24,536 bases of DNA from Bacteroidales bacterium UBA2764 (lineage in GTDB: Bacteria > Bacteroidota > Bacteroidia > Bacteroidales > Paludibacteraceae): the NCBI GenBank assembly GCA_002352705.1, contig DEIW01000097.1, positions 1 through 24,536 of the forward strand. The letters are read 5' to 3'. The notes under the pieces are model-generated. The model had not been told where the DNA came from, searched no databases, and saw only the letters and a program-made list of their open reading frames with translations. The number at the start of each line of letters is the position of its first letter. Within the stretch, counting starts at the first letter, position 1. This document shows positions 6,589-14,523 of the stretch, in pieces. The position numbers and the translations under genes were made by a program.

Positions 6589-8508
6589 GGTGCCCAGGAT
6601 GTTGAAGACCTTGCCGTCACGGATGATGAGCAGCTGTCCGTTATGCAACACCTTTACTCCCTCTTTGGAAAGGCGGGTAGGGGAGAGGTTGTCCAGTCCC
6701 TGCGTAGCAGGCTTATAGGCAAAACGGATAGTAGAGCCGAAATAAGAGGTACACTCGCCGGAGAGGATAGGCCGGTCTTGTGAGTCGTACGCGAGTTGTA
6801 TCTCACCGGAGGTGATATACCACACGGCATTGACCCATCCGTCCTTGTCAATCAGCGTCAGATAGCATGGGATGAGTGTGTTTCCGAACCGTCCGAGTGA
6901 GGCACTGAAGGAGCCGTCCTGCTCGCTGTCGTCCACGTGGTACGTAGCGGCAGCGGGGTAGGCTTCGGCGGTGTACATTCCCAGATGCAGGAAAGCCCTG
7001 AGTCCGTTCACGTCCGCTTCGCGCTGAGTCAGAACGATGTCGATAATACCGTCTTTCTCCACCGTAGCGGCGTTCCATGCAAGCGAATCGGCAGTCATGT
7101 TGATGGTTGCCTTTTCTTTCTGCTCGTCGGCATAAGGCTTGTCTTTGGCGTCCGTCTCATCTTCCGGCGAAGGGTAGAGGACTATATGCGGAGCTTGCAG
7201 GAAATCAAAGGAATACTCGCTGCCTATCGTATCGGTAATCACCATTTGGTATCGCCATTGGTCTCCCTCAGCCTTGCTGAGCGTCAGTTCAGCGGTGGCG
7301 AAAACATAAGGTTCTCCGCCGAAGAAGAAGGAGTTGAAATCATTCTGGTTCTGAAAGAGCGCCAAGCCGCTGAGCGTGTTGCTTTCCAGTGTGAATGTCC
7401 CTTCCGCGAGAGCCATCGGCTGCGGTAAGGTGATGTCAGCCAGCACATTCGGATAGTCGCCTGTCGAGGAGAAGAAATTGAGCGTGTGAATATAGTTGTT
7501 CAGCGTGCTGTCGGACAGGTCGCTGCGATACGTTATCGCAACGGTGTCTATTGCCAATGCCACTTTCTCCGGCTCCGGCGTGACCTCATAAGGGTCGTAC
7601 AGCATGTTATAACTGCGCGCCTGTATCGTGATAGCAGAGCCGTTATGGGAGAGAGCCTGTCCGGCAATGAAGATGGTGTCCCCTTTGGCATTGTAACTCA
7701 CCGTCAGCGAGCCGCTCTCGAGATAATACGGCGTATATTGTCCCCAGTTCTCTTTGTCTTTGCGGATAGCCAGATAGCATGGGTCGTCTCCCTGCGTGCC
7801 GCCCAGGTAGCCTTTGGAGGCAGTGAGTGAAGCCGAGTCGCCGGAGTTGTTGATGGCATATGTCCCGGCGGGCATTGCCATTCGGGAAGCCAGAAGGCGT
7901 AACTCTATCCAATCATAGGTCTCGTTAGCCATCTCATTGAGCGTGATTTCTATGTATCCCGTCCGCTCGCGGAAATGAACCACATCTGCGCTGAAAGAGA
8001 TGTTCACGGGGTCGTCAGGCTCAAAGCGGAACGGGTCTTCTCCGAGCTGAGGAACAGCCGGTTCCTCCGTGTAGGCAAAGGTGAAAGGCGCGATGATATA
8101 TGTATAAGTCGTACCATTCCTTGTGGCGTCTATTTTGCCCTGCAACGTACAAGTACCGTTGCTGTCTGATGCGATGGATAGACTTATCTCCGCCTCTTCG
8201 GAACACTCGTACCACATGTCCACGGGAGAGCCGTTGGCTTTGGTTTTATGAACGAAACTGTTGATATAACTGATAGTCTTGCCGGCAGCGGAGAAAGCGC
8301 CAATCGCCGAACGTGTGGCAGGCCATACATCAAAAGCCACTTCATATTCACCGCTGTTGGTATGTGCCTCGACGGTCACAAAGAAATTGTTCTTGTCCAC
8401 CGTGAGATCCTGTATCTGCGCTTTAGTAGCCGTAAGATTGAAAGCAGCAGCGGCCTCTAAAACCGCTGCTACACAAAGTATTAACACGCTTGTCAGTCGT
8501 CTCATCAT
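6559..8508 (-). CDS. Large secreted protein of unknown function with internal repeats and sorting-like C-terminal tail
   Basis: I do not recognise a named family. The 649 residues start with a signal peptide (MMRRLTSVLILCVAAVLEAAAA). Roughly four related modules follow, about residues 23-160, 165-310, 330-450 and 470-605. Each has an IDIVLTQREADV- or YIEITLNEM-like strand, an AGTYxh.xS turn and a YLAIRKD/YLTLIDKDGW strand pair, suggesting beta-sandwich repeats. An acidic linker (EDETDAKDKPYADEQKEK) precedes the last module. The tail (NGQLLIIRDGKVFNILG) resembles those of the two upstream proteins and suggests export and surface sorting, type IX-like, by inference. The start overlaps the upstream stop by one base (TAATG). 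The last residues come from a 23-bp tandem repeat. Confidence 0.75.
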   Translation of the reverse strand: MMRRLTSVLILCVAAVLEAAAAFNLTATKAQIQDLTVDKNNFFVTVEAHTNSGEYEVAFDVWPATRSAIGAFSAAGKTISYINSFVHKTKANGSPVDMWYECSEEAEISLSIASDSNGTCTLQGKIDATRNGTTYTYIIAPFTFAYTEEPAVPQLGEDPFRFEPDDPVNISFSADVVHFRERTGYIEITLNEMANETYDWIELRLLASRMAMPAGTYAINNSGDSASLTASKGYLGGTQGDDPCYLAIRKDKENWGQYTPYYLESGSLTVSYNAKGDTIFIAGQALSHNGSAITIQARSYNMLYDPYEVTPEPEKVALAIDTVAITYRSDLSDSTLNNYIHTLNFFSSTGDYPNVLADITLPQPMALAEGTFTLESNTLSGLALFQNQNDFNSFFFGGEPYVFATAELTLSKAEGDQWRYQMVITDTIGSEYSFDFLQAPHIVLYPSPEDETDAKDKPYADEQKEKATINMTADSLAWNAATVEKDGIIDIVLTQREADVNGLRAFLHLGMYTAEAYPAAATYHVDDSEQDGSFSASLGRFGNTLIPCYLTLIDKDGWVNAVWYITSGEIQLAYDSQDRPILSGECTSYFGSTIRFAYKPATQGLDNLSPTRLSKEGVKVLHNGQLLIIRDGKVFNILGTLINSEALNP

Positions 8509-9680
8509 TATTGTATTTCGGATCCCAGAATATTGAATTGCTTGCCGTCACGGAGAATCATCAGCTGTCCGTTACGGATGACTTTGGTACTTCGTACTTC
8601 GTTCCCTTGTACTTGGTCAATGCCTGTAGTCAGACCGCTTTCTCCGGTCTCTTCGTTGAAGTTAAACTCAATACCTTCTCCGCCGTTATCGCTGAAATGG
8701 TAATAATGAACCGCTTCGATACGTTTCTTGCCATATACAGCCTGGTAGTTCAGATCCGCATCGGTGCAAGTCAGCGTGCCTCCGTAGAAAGAATACTGGT
8801 TATCACCTTTGGACTTGATTTGTACCGTGCTGACAGAGTCGTTAGCCAAGTTACGTTGTTTGTTGACCTTGAGGTCTTTCACATAGCAGTTGGAAGCCCA
8901 GAGAAGGTTGTCTCCGCCTTGGGTGGCAAACGAGCCGGCAATGTCTTCCTTGGAGGGGTAGATAGCTAACTGTACTTCGTAGTTCCGCTCGTCGTTATTC
9001 TCACGGCAGACACCTGTGCAGCCGAGGGTGAGGAAATAACGGATGGCATCGTATTCAGAGTCGCTACGTTCTACCTTCAGACTCTTTACCGAGAGATCAT
9101 AGTTGTACACCTGGGTGACATATTCGCCGGAGTAACCGAAGATATACGGCGTGCGGTCGATGCCCTCGTTGAGAATATCCTCCTCTGCGTAGCAGTAGTT
9201 ATAGATATAGGTGTTTGTCTGGTTGACGCGCTGGGAGAAATAGAGTTTGCTTTCCCCTATGCTGTATCGTCCGTCCGGCTCACGGTTGATGACAAAACGG
9301 GACACTATGCTCTCGTCTTTGAGCAGCACTCGGCTGGTTGAGCCGGAAGTGAACTCAGAGGTAACCATGTTGATAGTCTGGTCATTGGTATTGGAGGAAG
9401 AACTGGTACGGCTTGCGCCCTCGGTGGTATAGACTCCGTCCAGGGTGCGGTCGTCGGAATTCAGCACCAACTTGACGGTGGAATAATATACCGTGTTTGC
9501 TTTGGAATACTCTGCGGTATTCTTGCAGGTCTGGTCGAACGTAACGATGTACTGGTTCTTGGTTGTGCTCTGCAGGGTATCTACCGTGAGATTGGTGATG
9601 GCGCAGAGATAATTGTAGGTGGTGGCATTGGCAGCCAGAGTCAGCGCGCCGAGCGCCATAATGGTAAAAATCTTTTTCAT
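8508..9680 (-). CDS. Secreted protein of unknown function with sorting-like C-terminal tail
   Basis: The 390 residues begin with a typical signal peptide (MKKIFTIMALGALTLAANA). The body is Tyr/Asn/Ser/Thr-rich and beta-strand-like, with two similar halves (an LTVDTLQ...YIVTF strand near residue 30 and LKVERSDSEYDAIRYFLTL near 210). These resemble the modules of the downstream 649-residue protein, so the two are probably distant paralogues. It ends in NGQLMILRDGKQFNILG, the recurring tail, preceded by a GNEVRSTKV linker encoded by GTACTT-type repeats. It is the third gene of the operon that starts with the LRR protein. Function is not predictable; an extracellular location is likely. Confidence 0.72.
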   Translation of the reverse strand: MKKIFTIMALGALTLAANATTYNYLCAITNLTVDTLQSTTKNQYIVTFDQTCKNTAEYSKANTVYYSTVKLVLNSDDRTLDGVYTTEGASRTSSSSNTNDQTINMVTSEFTSGSTSRVLLKDESIVSRFVINREPDGRYSIGESKLYFSQRVNQTNTYIYNYCYAEEDILNEGIDRTPYIFGYSGEYVTQVYNYDLSVKSLKVERSDSEYDAIRYFLTLGCTGVCRENNDERNYEVQLAIYPSKEDIAGSFATQGGDNLLWASNCYVKDLKVNKQRNLANDSVSTVQIKSKGDNQYSFYGGTLTCTDADLNYQAVYGKKRIEAVHYYHFSDNGGEGIEFNFNEETGESGLTTGIDQVQGNEVRSTKVIRNGQLMILRDGKQFNILGSEIQ

Positions 9681-9723
9681 AATATGTACTATTTATAATT
9701 AATAACTTTCAATTTTCAATTCC

Positions 9724-9882
9724 TTACACTCCTCCTCCGGCGTTAGCACCGGCAGTGGCGAAATCAAGCGGAGTATATACTCCGTTACTCTTGATACCAA
9801 AAGCGGAACCGGAAGCCATCAGTACGTTTGTAGGTGCGAGGGGAAGAATCTGTATGTCGGGTTGTATGTAATTGCGTTTCAT
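9724..9882 (-). CDS. Small 52-residue peptide, Gly-rich C-terminus
   Basis: An ATG at 9880-9882 opens a 52-codon frame ending in TAA at 9724-9726. It starts MKRNYIQPDIQILPLAPTNV, continues through MASGSAF and ends AGANAGGGV. There is no signal peptide or membrane segment. The layout (K/R-Y-x-x-P start, hydrophobic middle, M-x-S-G, Gly-rich end) resembles small Bacteroidales peptides often found beside secreted-protein genes, whose function is unknown to me. It fits the operon: 48 bp after the LRR gene and 43 bp before the 390-residue gene, same strand. No modifying enzyme is nearby, so a modified-peptide role is not supported. Confidence 0.6.
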   Translation of the reverse strand: MKRNYIQPDIQILPLAPTNVLMASGSAFGIKSNGVYTPLDFATAGANAGGGV

Positions 9883-9930
9883 AACTTTGCGTTTTAAATA
9901 ATTACTTGTACTCGGTACTTAGTCCCTTGG

Positions 9931-11847
9931 TTACTTAACCAGGTTTCCTTGTGCGTTGTAGGTCTTGCCGTCCCGGATAATGAGCAACTGTCCGTTCCGG
10001 ATAACCTTGGTACTTGGTACTTGTTCCCTTATTACTTGGTCTATACCTGTTGCGGTATTCCCGATTCGCATGACAGGTCTGCGCGCCAGGACATGAGAAG
10101 GAACGCCGGGGCTAAGCAGCCAGTAAGCACGCATACCTTTGAGTGTGCCTCCGTTAGCCCATGTGAGTGAGTTGTTTGCTTGGAGGAAGATGAAACTCTG
10201 CGCATTCACCTGTGCGGAAGTGACATCTACCGGTGCCAGCGTGCCGTAGAAAGAAGCGTGAGTAGCGTTCACTGAGCCTTCTGTATCCACTACGTCTGCC
10301 GGATCTACATCCGTGAACAAGGGGTTGGACACCGTGTTTGCCGGTTTGAAGAGATAGGGCACACCTGCTTCGATATAATCCTGTGCGTTGTCAAAATTAA
10401 GCGTCAGTTCGTTAGCTGCCTCGTCATAACTGGTTCCCGTGAAAGCATGGATCAGTGTTCCTGTACCGAAAGTAGCCTCCACCTCATCCGCCGACAGACT
10501 AACCGGCGAGCAGAAGGTATTGAAATACGCGTTCGTGAGCGTACGCTCCAACCGCATGTTAAACGGCGCGGATGTATAATCTTTGATAGTCTCAAGTAAT
10601 GCGATATTATCTTGGTTCTCATCTATGATTACCTCATCATCAATTGCCACTTGCCAATGACCGTCATTCCATGGCGCCGTTTCTAACTTGGCGCGCTCCG
10701 TGCTATTAAGCAAAGTAGATAATTTGATACGAAGTGTCAATGGATGACAAGGATTGAAAAGGGAACTATACGAGGCTGCTGAGGTAAGGTTAGTCGAACC
10801 AATATAGTTAGAACATGTAGGTACTGTATTTTGGTCAAGAATGATTCCCGAAAGGAACCAATGGTAGGCTAAGGCGTTGCCTAATGCTGTGATTTCTCCT
10901 TTCAGTTTGACTTTATCTACCAAGCGTCGGAAGTTGCCCCAAGGATAATCTGTTCCGGCTTTTAAGGTTACTGTTTTAGATGCGGTAGAACCGGAGGCAT
11001 CCAATGTAAGAATACCATCTTCTTCCAAACTCCATTTAACTCCGGAACCATATGTGCTACTGAGAGTTCCACTTAAAGTCTGCCCCGTTGCACCAGGTCC
11101 CTTAGCTGTTGTCGTGCCTTTCCAGGGTGTGCCCACTGCATTATACGTAGAAACAGCACTTGTCGGTACATATAATTTGGCAGAACTTCCATATGTTATA
11201 GGAGAATAAGCACCCGTTGCTGGCGGTGTAGCTCTGTTGATGCAAACCGAGTTAGAAACAGCACAAGCAAATGCGAAATTTCCAATGTATTCCACCGAAC
11301 CGGGAATGTTTAAATGCTGTATTGTAGCCTTGTAAAAAGCGTAGTCATTGATTCTTTTAATACCTGGTGCGAGAACTAACGTTGTTGTCGTAAAATCGCA
11401 TCCGTGGAAATAGAACTTTCTGGTACCGGCACTGGAATCGCAGAACGGGTTAGATGCGTCGTTCACAAAAGTAATAGAAGCCCACTCATTCGGTGATCCC
11501 GCATAATAAATGGATGCTATCTTAAAACATGAAGCAAAAGCTCCTTCTCCTATGCTTGTTACTGACACAGGAACATCAACGCGGGTTACATAACCGGCAT
11601 CTATAAATGCGTACGCTCCAATGTGCGTTACACCATCTTCAATAATGATAGATGTGATATCATCGGATATCCATGGCGTATCATCAGAATAACCATAATC
11701 CGCCATTGCTCCATTGCCGGACACGGTGAGTGTAGCACCGGAAGTAGTAATCGTAGTAGAGCCGCTGGTCCACGTTCCTCCAAAGGCAGAAATAGAAAAT
11801 AAACAAAAAATGCTGATCAAACAGCTTAAATACCAATACCTTTTCAT
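9931..11847 (-). CDS. BspA-type leucine-rich repeat surface protein
   Basis: The 638-residue protein has a signal peptide (ISIFCLFSISAFG), then BspA/LRR_5-type leucine-rich repeats at about residues 60-205 (IIIEDGVTHIGAYAF, VDVPVSVTSIGEGAF, LNIPGSVEYIGNFAF). A short column of VPTSAVSTYNAVGTPWKG follows, as is common after such repeats. The C-terminal half is beta-rich (AGVPYLFKPA, THASFYGTLAP, GMRAYWLLSPG), and the tail NGQLLIIRDGKTYNAQG follows a VPSTKV linker. BspA-like proteins bind host or matrix proteins in oral and gut Bacteroidales; the ligand here is unknown. It is first in a four-gene minus-strand operon with a clear promoter at 11904-11935. The leader carries a GGAGAA-tcag-TTCTCC hairpin at 11876-11891. 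Confidence 0.88.
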   Translation of the reverse strand: MKRYWYLSCLISIFCLFSISAFGGTWTSGSTTITTSGATLTVSGNGAMADYGYSDDTPWISDDITSIIIEDGVTHIGAYAFIDAGYVTRVDVPVSVTSIGEGAFASCFKIASIYYAGSPNEWASITFVNDASNPFCDSSAGTRKFYFHGCDFTTTTLVLAPGIKRINDYAFYKATIQHLNIPGSVEYIGNFAFACAVSNSVCINRATPPATGAYSPITYGSSAKLYVPTSAVSTYNAVGTPWKGTTTAKGPGATGQTLSGTLSSTYGSGVKWSLEEDGILTLDASGSTASKTVTLKAGTDYPWGNFRRLVDKVKLKGEITALGNALAYHWFLSGIILDQNTVPTCSNYIGSTNLTSAASYSSLFNPCHPLTLRIKLSTLLNSTERAKLETAPWNDGHWQVAIDDEVIIDENQDNIALLETIKDYTSAPFNMRLERTLTNAYFNTFCSPVSLSADEVEATFGTGTLIHAFTGTSYDEAANELTLNFDNAQDYIEAGVPYLFKPANTVSNPLFTDVDPADVVDTEGSVNATHASFYGTLAPVDVTSAQVNAQSFIFLQANNSLTWANGGTLKGMRAYWLLSPGVPSHVLARRPVMRIGNTATGIDQVIREQVPSTKVIRNGQLLIIRDGKTYNAQGNLVK

Positions 11848-11875
11848 ACTCTTATGAGTAAAAGATTAAACAAAA

Positions 11876-11891
11876 GGAGAATCAGTTCTCC
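11876..11891 (-). promoter_or_regulatory. 5'-leader hairpin of the LRR operon
   Basis: GGAGAA-TCAG-TTCTCC is a perfect 6-bp stem with a 4-nt loop. It lies between the predicted transcript start and the start codon, with ACTC-ttat-GAGT immediately before the ATG. It could influence leader stability or translation; this is inference. Confidence 0.4.
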
Positions 11892-11903
11892 GAAAACTTT
11901 GTG

Positions 11904-11935
11904 CAAAGGTAATCTTTATGAACGATATTGGCAAA
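11904..11935 (-). promoter_or_regulatory. Promoter of the LRR/secreted-protein operon
   Basis: On the minus strand TTTG (11932-11935), exactly 20 bp, then TACCTTTG (11904-11911) match the Bacteroidota sigma-ABfr consensus. The start codon is 57 bp downstream of the -7 box. Confidence 0.82.
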
Positions 11936-12041
11936 TAAAATGATTAAAAAGTCGTAAAAAATTACATTTTGCAAACAATATGTAGCAAAATGGTACTTTA
12001 ATACGATATATGCAATATGTAATTATTTATATTTCTGCTCT

Positions 12042-12352
12042 ACAGCGTTCCTGACCGACCTCACCGGTAACAGGCGATGGCTGCCGTTCCTGGCGGAGAC
12101 GATACAGAACCCCTTCTATATCACCCTGCCGAAGGATGCGGCCAGTTCATGACCACCGCCGAGATCAGCGACAAACTCGTCACGTGGGGCAATATCAAGA
12201 AGCCGATGCCCCTCAGCCGCCTGGGGATGGTGCTCCAGCAAGCCGGCTACCAAAGCAAGCGGGTAGGCAAGACGCGTACGCGCGGCTGGTTGGTACGTGA
12301 AAGAGGATTAGAAGAGGTAAATGCTAACCGCAATATCGAAGGTCGGTCCTAG
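12042..12352 (+). pseudogene. Relic of VirE/DUF3874-type mobile-element protein
   Basis: Two fragments in different frames point to a decayed VirE-family (DUF3874) protein of the kind carried on Bacteroidota mobile islands. At 12048-12137 one frame reads FLTDLTGNRRWLPF...NPFYITLPKDA, the motif near the end of the VirE helicase-like core. At about 12139-12352 a second frame reads MTTAEISDKLVTWGNIKKPM...GWLVRE, the small C-terminal DUF3874 region. The roughly 100+ residues normally between them are missing, and the N-terminal core and primase domains are absent. So it is truncated at the 5' end, internally deleted and frameshifted. The 91-codon open frame from 12077 is therefore not an intact gene. 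Confidence 0.7.
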
Positions 12353-12454
12353 AGCAGATGAGCAGATGAGCAGATGAGCAGTTGTTTTCTTAAACTATAC
12401 ACACCCACGCGTGTGTGTGATATTTACATAATGAGCTGCTCATCTGCTCATCTG
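12353..12454. repeat. AGCAGATG direct repeats forming an 18-bp inverted repeat
   Basis: AGCAGATG is repeated three and a half times at 12353-12380. The stretch 12363-12380 is a perfect inverted copy of 12437-12454. The 56-nt loop contains a second hairpin around CACACCCACGCGTGTGTG. It follows directly on the VirE/DUF3874 relic and is probably part of the same degraded mobile element. Confidence 0.75.
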
Positions 12455-12765
12455 TTCACCCTAAAAACTTTCGTCCATTGCGCCGCATGCTATGTGGCAA
12501 AACATCGTTCATTAGGTCGGATGTTATCCGACATCCACCCTATAACTGCCTAATTACGGCCTATTTGAGGCCTATTTACGGTCCAAAGCCGCGATATGGC
12601 CGCGACGTGACCGCGACCTCACGGATAGGTAACAGATAAATGTCAAACGTATGAGAATTATTCCGATTATGATGCCGAGGGCAATAAGATTTAGACCGCT
12701 TTACTGTTCCGGAAAGTCAGGAAAGGACGGGAAAGGAATAAACAGCGAAGCACTAAACTCCTCTA
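12455..12765. other. Non-coding stretch after the mobile-element relic
   Basis: No gene is seen. It contains the palindrome GTCGGAT-gtt-ATCCGAC (12514-12530), a doubled ACGG/GGCCTATTT motif near 12555-12582, a GCCGCGA/GACCGCGAC-rich patch near 12588-12620, and a single copy of the 23-bp repeat unit (12738-12757). It appears to be scar tissue between the relic and the convergent 3' end of the broken carbohydrate-binding gene. Confidence 0.5.
12738..12757. repeat. Single copy of the 6520-type repeat unit
   Basis: ATAAACAGCGAAGCACTAAA is identical to the complement of the unit at 6520-6588. It sits 9 bp beyond the stop of the carbohydrate-binding pseudogene, in the opposite orientation relative to the gene from that of the 6559 gene. 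Confidence 0.7.
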
Positions 12766-14523
12766 TCACCACCCTCCGGGGCGGGAGTTGCCGGAGGGAT
12801 AGGAGGAGAGGGTGACGGACGAGCCGCCGGAGGCGGAAGCGGGGTAGTATCCCACGCCGTCAAAGACAGCCGTTCCGGAAGGTGTGATGCCGGATTGGAG
12901 GGTAGGCGTAGAAGCCCCGGAGACCACCATGGTGCTACCCCCCGAGGCAGGTGTCTTAAAAGCAAAGACGGTGTTGCCCACGGTGAGTGCATACCATGTG
13001 TTGGCGGACCAAGAGGAACTGCCGCCTCCCCATCCGCCGCCGGGACGTCCGCCACCGCCGGATGAAGAGGAGCCGGTGGAATAACATTGGCATCCATACC
13101 CACTTCGGGCGATGAGGCAGAGACGGCATAGACGAGTCCGCCTTTGATGAAACAGTTGCCGTTGGCATCAAGACCGTCGTTATTGGTAGCTCGTGCGTAA
13201 ACCAAGCCGCCACTGACAGTCATTGTGGAAGCCGAGTTGATGGCGTCGTCATACGCGTTTACGCAAACCTCTCCACCGGAGATGTCAAGCGTGGCTTTGG
13301 ACTCAATGCCTTCGCCACCTGCGCCGGAGGTTGTGACAGACACCTTGCCGCCGGTGACAGAGACAGCTCCGTCCATCTTGATACCCTTCGGGGAGGACTT
13401 GTAGTTGGTGTTGTAGCGGTCGAGTGTTTGTGAGTTAGAGACGGTAGAGAGTGTGGGTAGAGGTCAGACTAAGCGTGCCGCCGGAGATGGAGATGTTCCC
13501 GTCGGCGGAGAGTCCCGCAGAGGCTTTGGTCTTGAGGTCGGTAGAGTCCCATGCGCCGTCACCGGAAGTGGTAGCCGTGACGGTTCCGCCAGTGATATAC
13601 ATATCTCCCGCCGCCTTGATGCCTTTGGCGGCTGCTGCCGTGACGGTGGCATTGACGGTACCGCCGGAGATATAGATATTTCCTGTATCTTCGTCCTCAT
13701 GGCCGGTGGTGATGCCGGTAGAGGTGGTGCCTCCGAGGTCGCATTGGATGCCGTCATCGCCGATGCCGGAGAGGGTGACAGTGCCGCTCTTGATTTGCAT
13801 GTACTCCTCGCAGTTGATACCGTCTCCCACGGAGGAGGTGATATTGAGGGTGAGGTTTTTGATAGCGATATAGGAGGCGGACTTGATAGCATGCTTGGTG
13901 TTTCCGGCGACGTTGAGTGTGCCGTTACCCTGAATCTGCAACTGTCCTTTGCTGTAGATGCAGGCTTTGTGGGAACCGTTGGCGGAGTCGGCGAAAGAGT
14001 TGACGGTGCCTTTCTTCGCGGAGAGTTGGATACGTTTGGAATTGGAGATATAGACAGCCGCTCCGTTGGGGTTGGTGAGGGTCACGCCGGCGAGGGAGAC
14101 GGTGGCTTTATACGAACCGTCAAGAGCGAACGAACCGTTGGAGGAGTTGCCGGAGAGCGCATACGTGATTTCCGTAGCCAGGTCGCTGCTCTAGCTGACA
14201 GACACATGTGCCCCGCTGACGGAGAAAGAGACATACCGCGCTATATTACCGGCAACGGTAATCCGCGCTGACGAGGTGCTGTAGGCGATGGTTACCGTGG
14301 AGTCCGTCACCGCTGTTTCGTCCACATACATCTCATCCACGTCACTGAGCGTGAAGGTTTTTCCCATAGCCGTGAGCGTAGTGCCGTCCGCGAACGGCAT
14401 GACGCCTGTTTGTGAGGCTGGGAAGAGGTATGTCACATTACCTACCCGGACATTGAGGGTCTGGGAAAGTGACAATGGTACAAAGTACAAGGTACAAAGG
14501 ATAGCTACTAATATCTTTTTCAT
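12766..14523 (-). pseudogene. Carbohydrate-binding (Cthe_2159/DUF4353-like) secreted protein, disrupted
   Basis: Read as one gene, this encodes about 585 residues. A signal peptide (MKKILVAILCTLYFVPLSLS) is followed by repeated right-handed beta-helix turns of the Cthe_2159 family (ISGGTVNATVTA, GDMYITGGTVTATTSGDGA, EGIESKATLDISGGEV, YDDAINSASTMTVSGGLVYA) and a Gly/Ser-rich C-terminus ending SGNSRPGGW. Three lesions interrupt it. An in-frame TAG at 14191-14193 falls where the paralogue at 14520-15371 reads on. A +1 shift lies in a CTCTCT tract near 13446-13452. A -1 shift near 13078-13086 restores the original frame. Homology continues across all three, so this is one recently broken gene, or one with assembly errors. 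Its start overlaps the upstream stop (ATGA). Family members bind plant polysaccharides. Confidence 0.8.

Noticed and set aside
12077..12352. Intact 91-residue gene
   Set aside because: Only the part from MTTAEISDKL on resembles a known domain; the beginning is out of frame with the adjoining VirE fragment, so it is treated as part of a pseudogene.
12353..12380. Possible CRISPR-like array of AGCAGATG units
   Set aside because: Units are contiguous octamers without spacers, mirrored downstream; this is a simple tandem and inverted repeat, and no cas genes are present.
12640..12692. Short plus-strand frame ending in YDAEGNKI and a stop, resembling a sorting tail
   Set aside because: It is only about 23 codons long with no start, no upstream domain and an upstream stop; chance similarity is likely.
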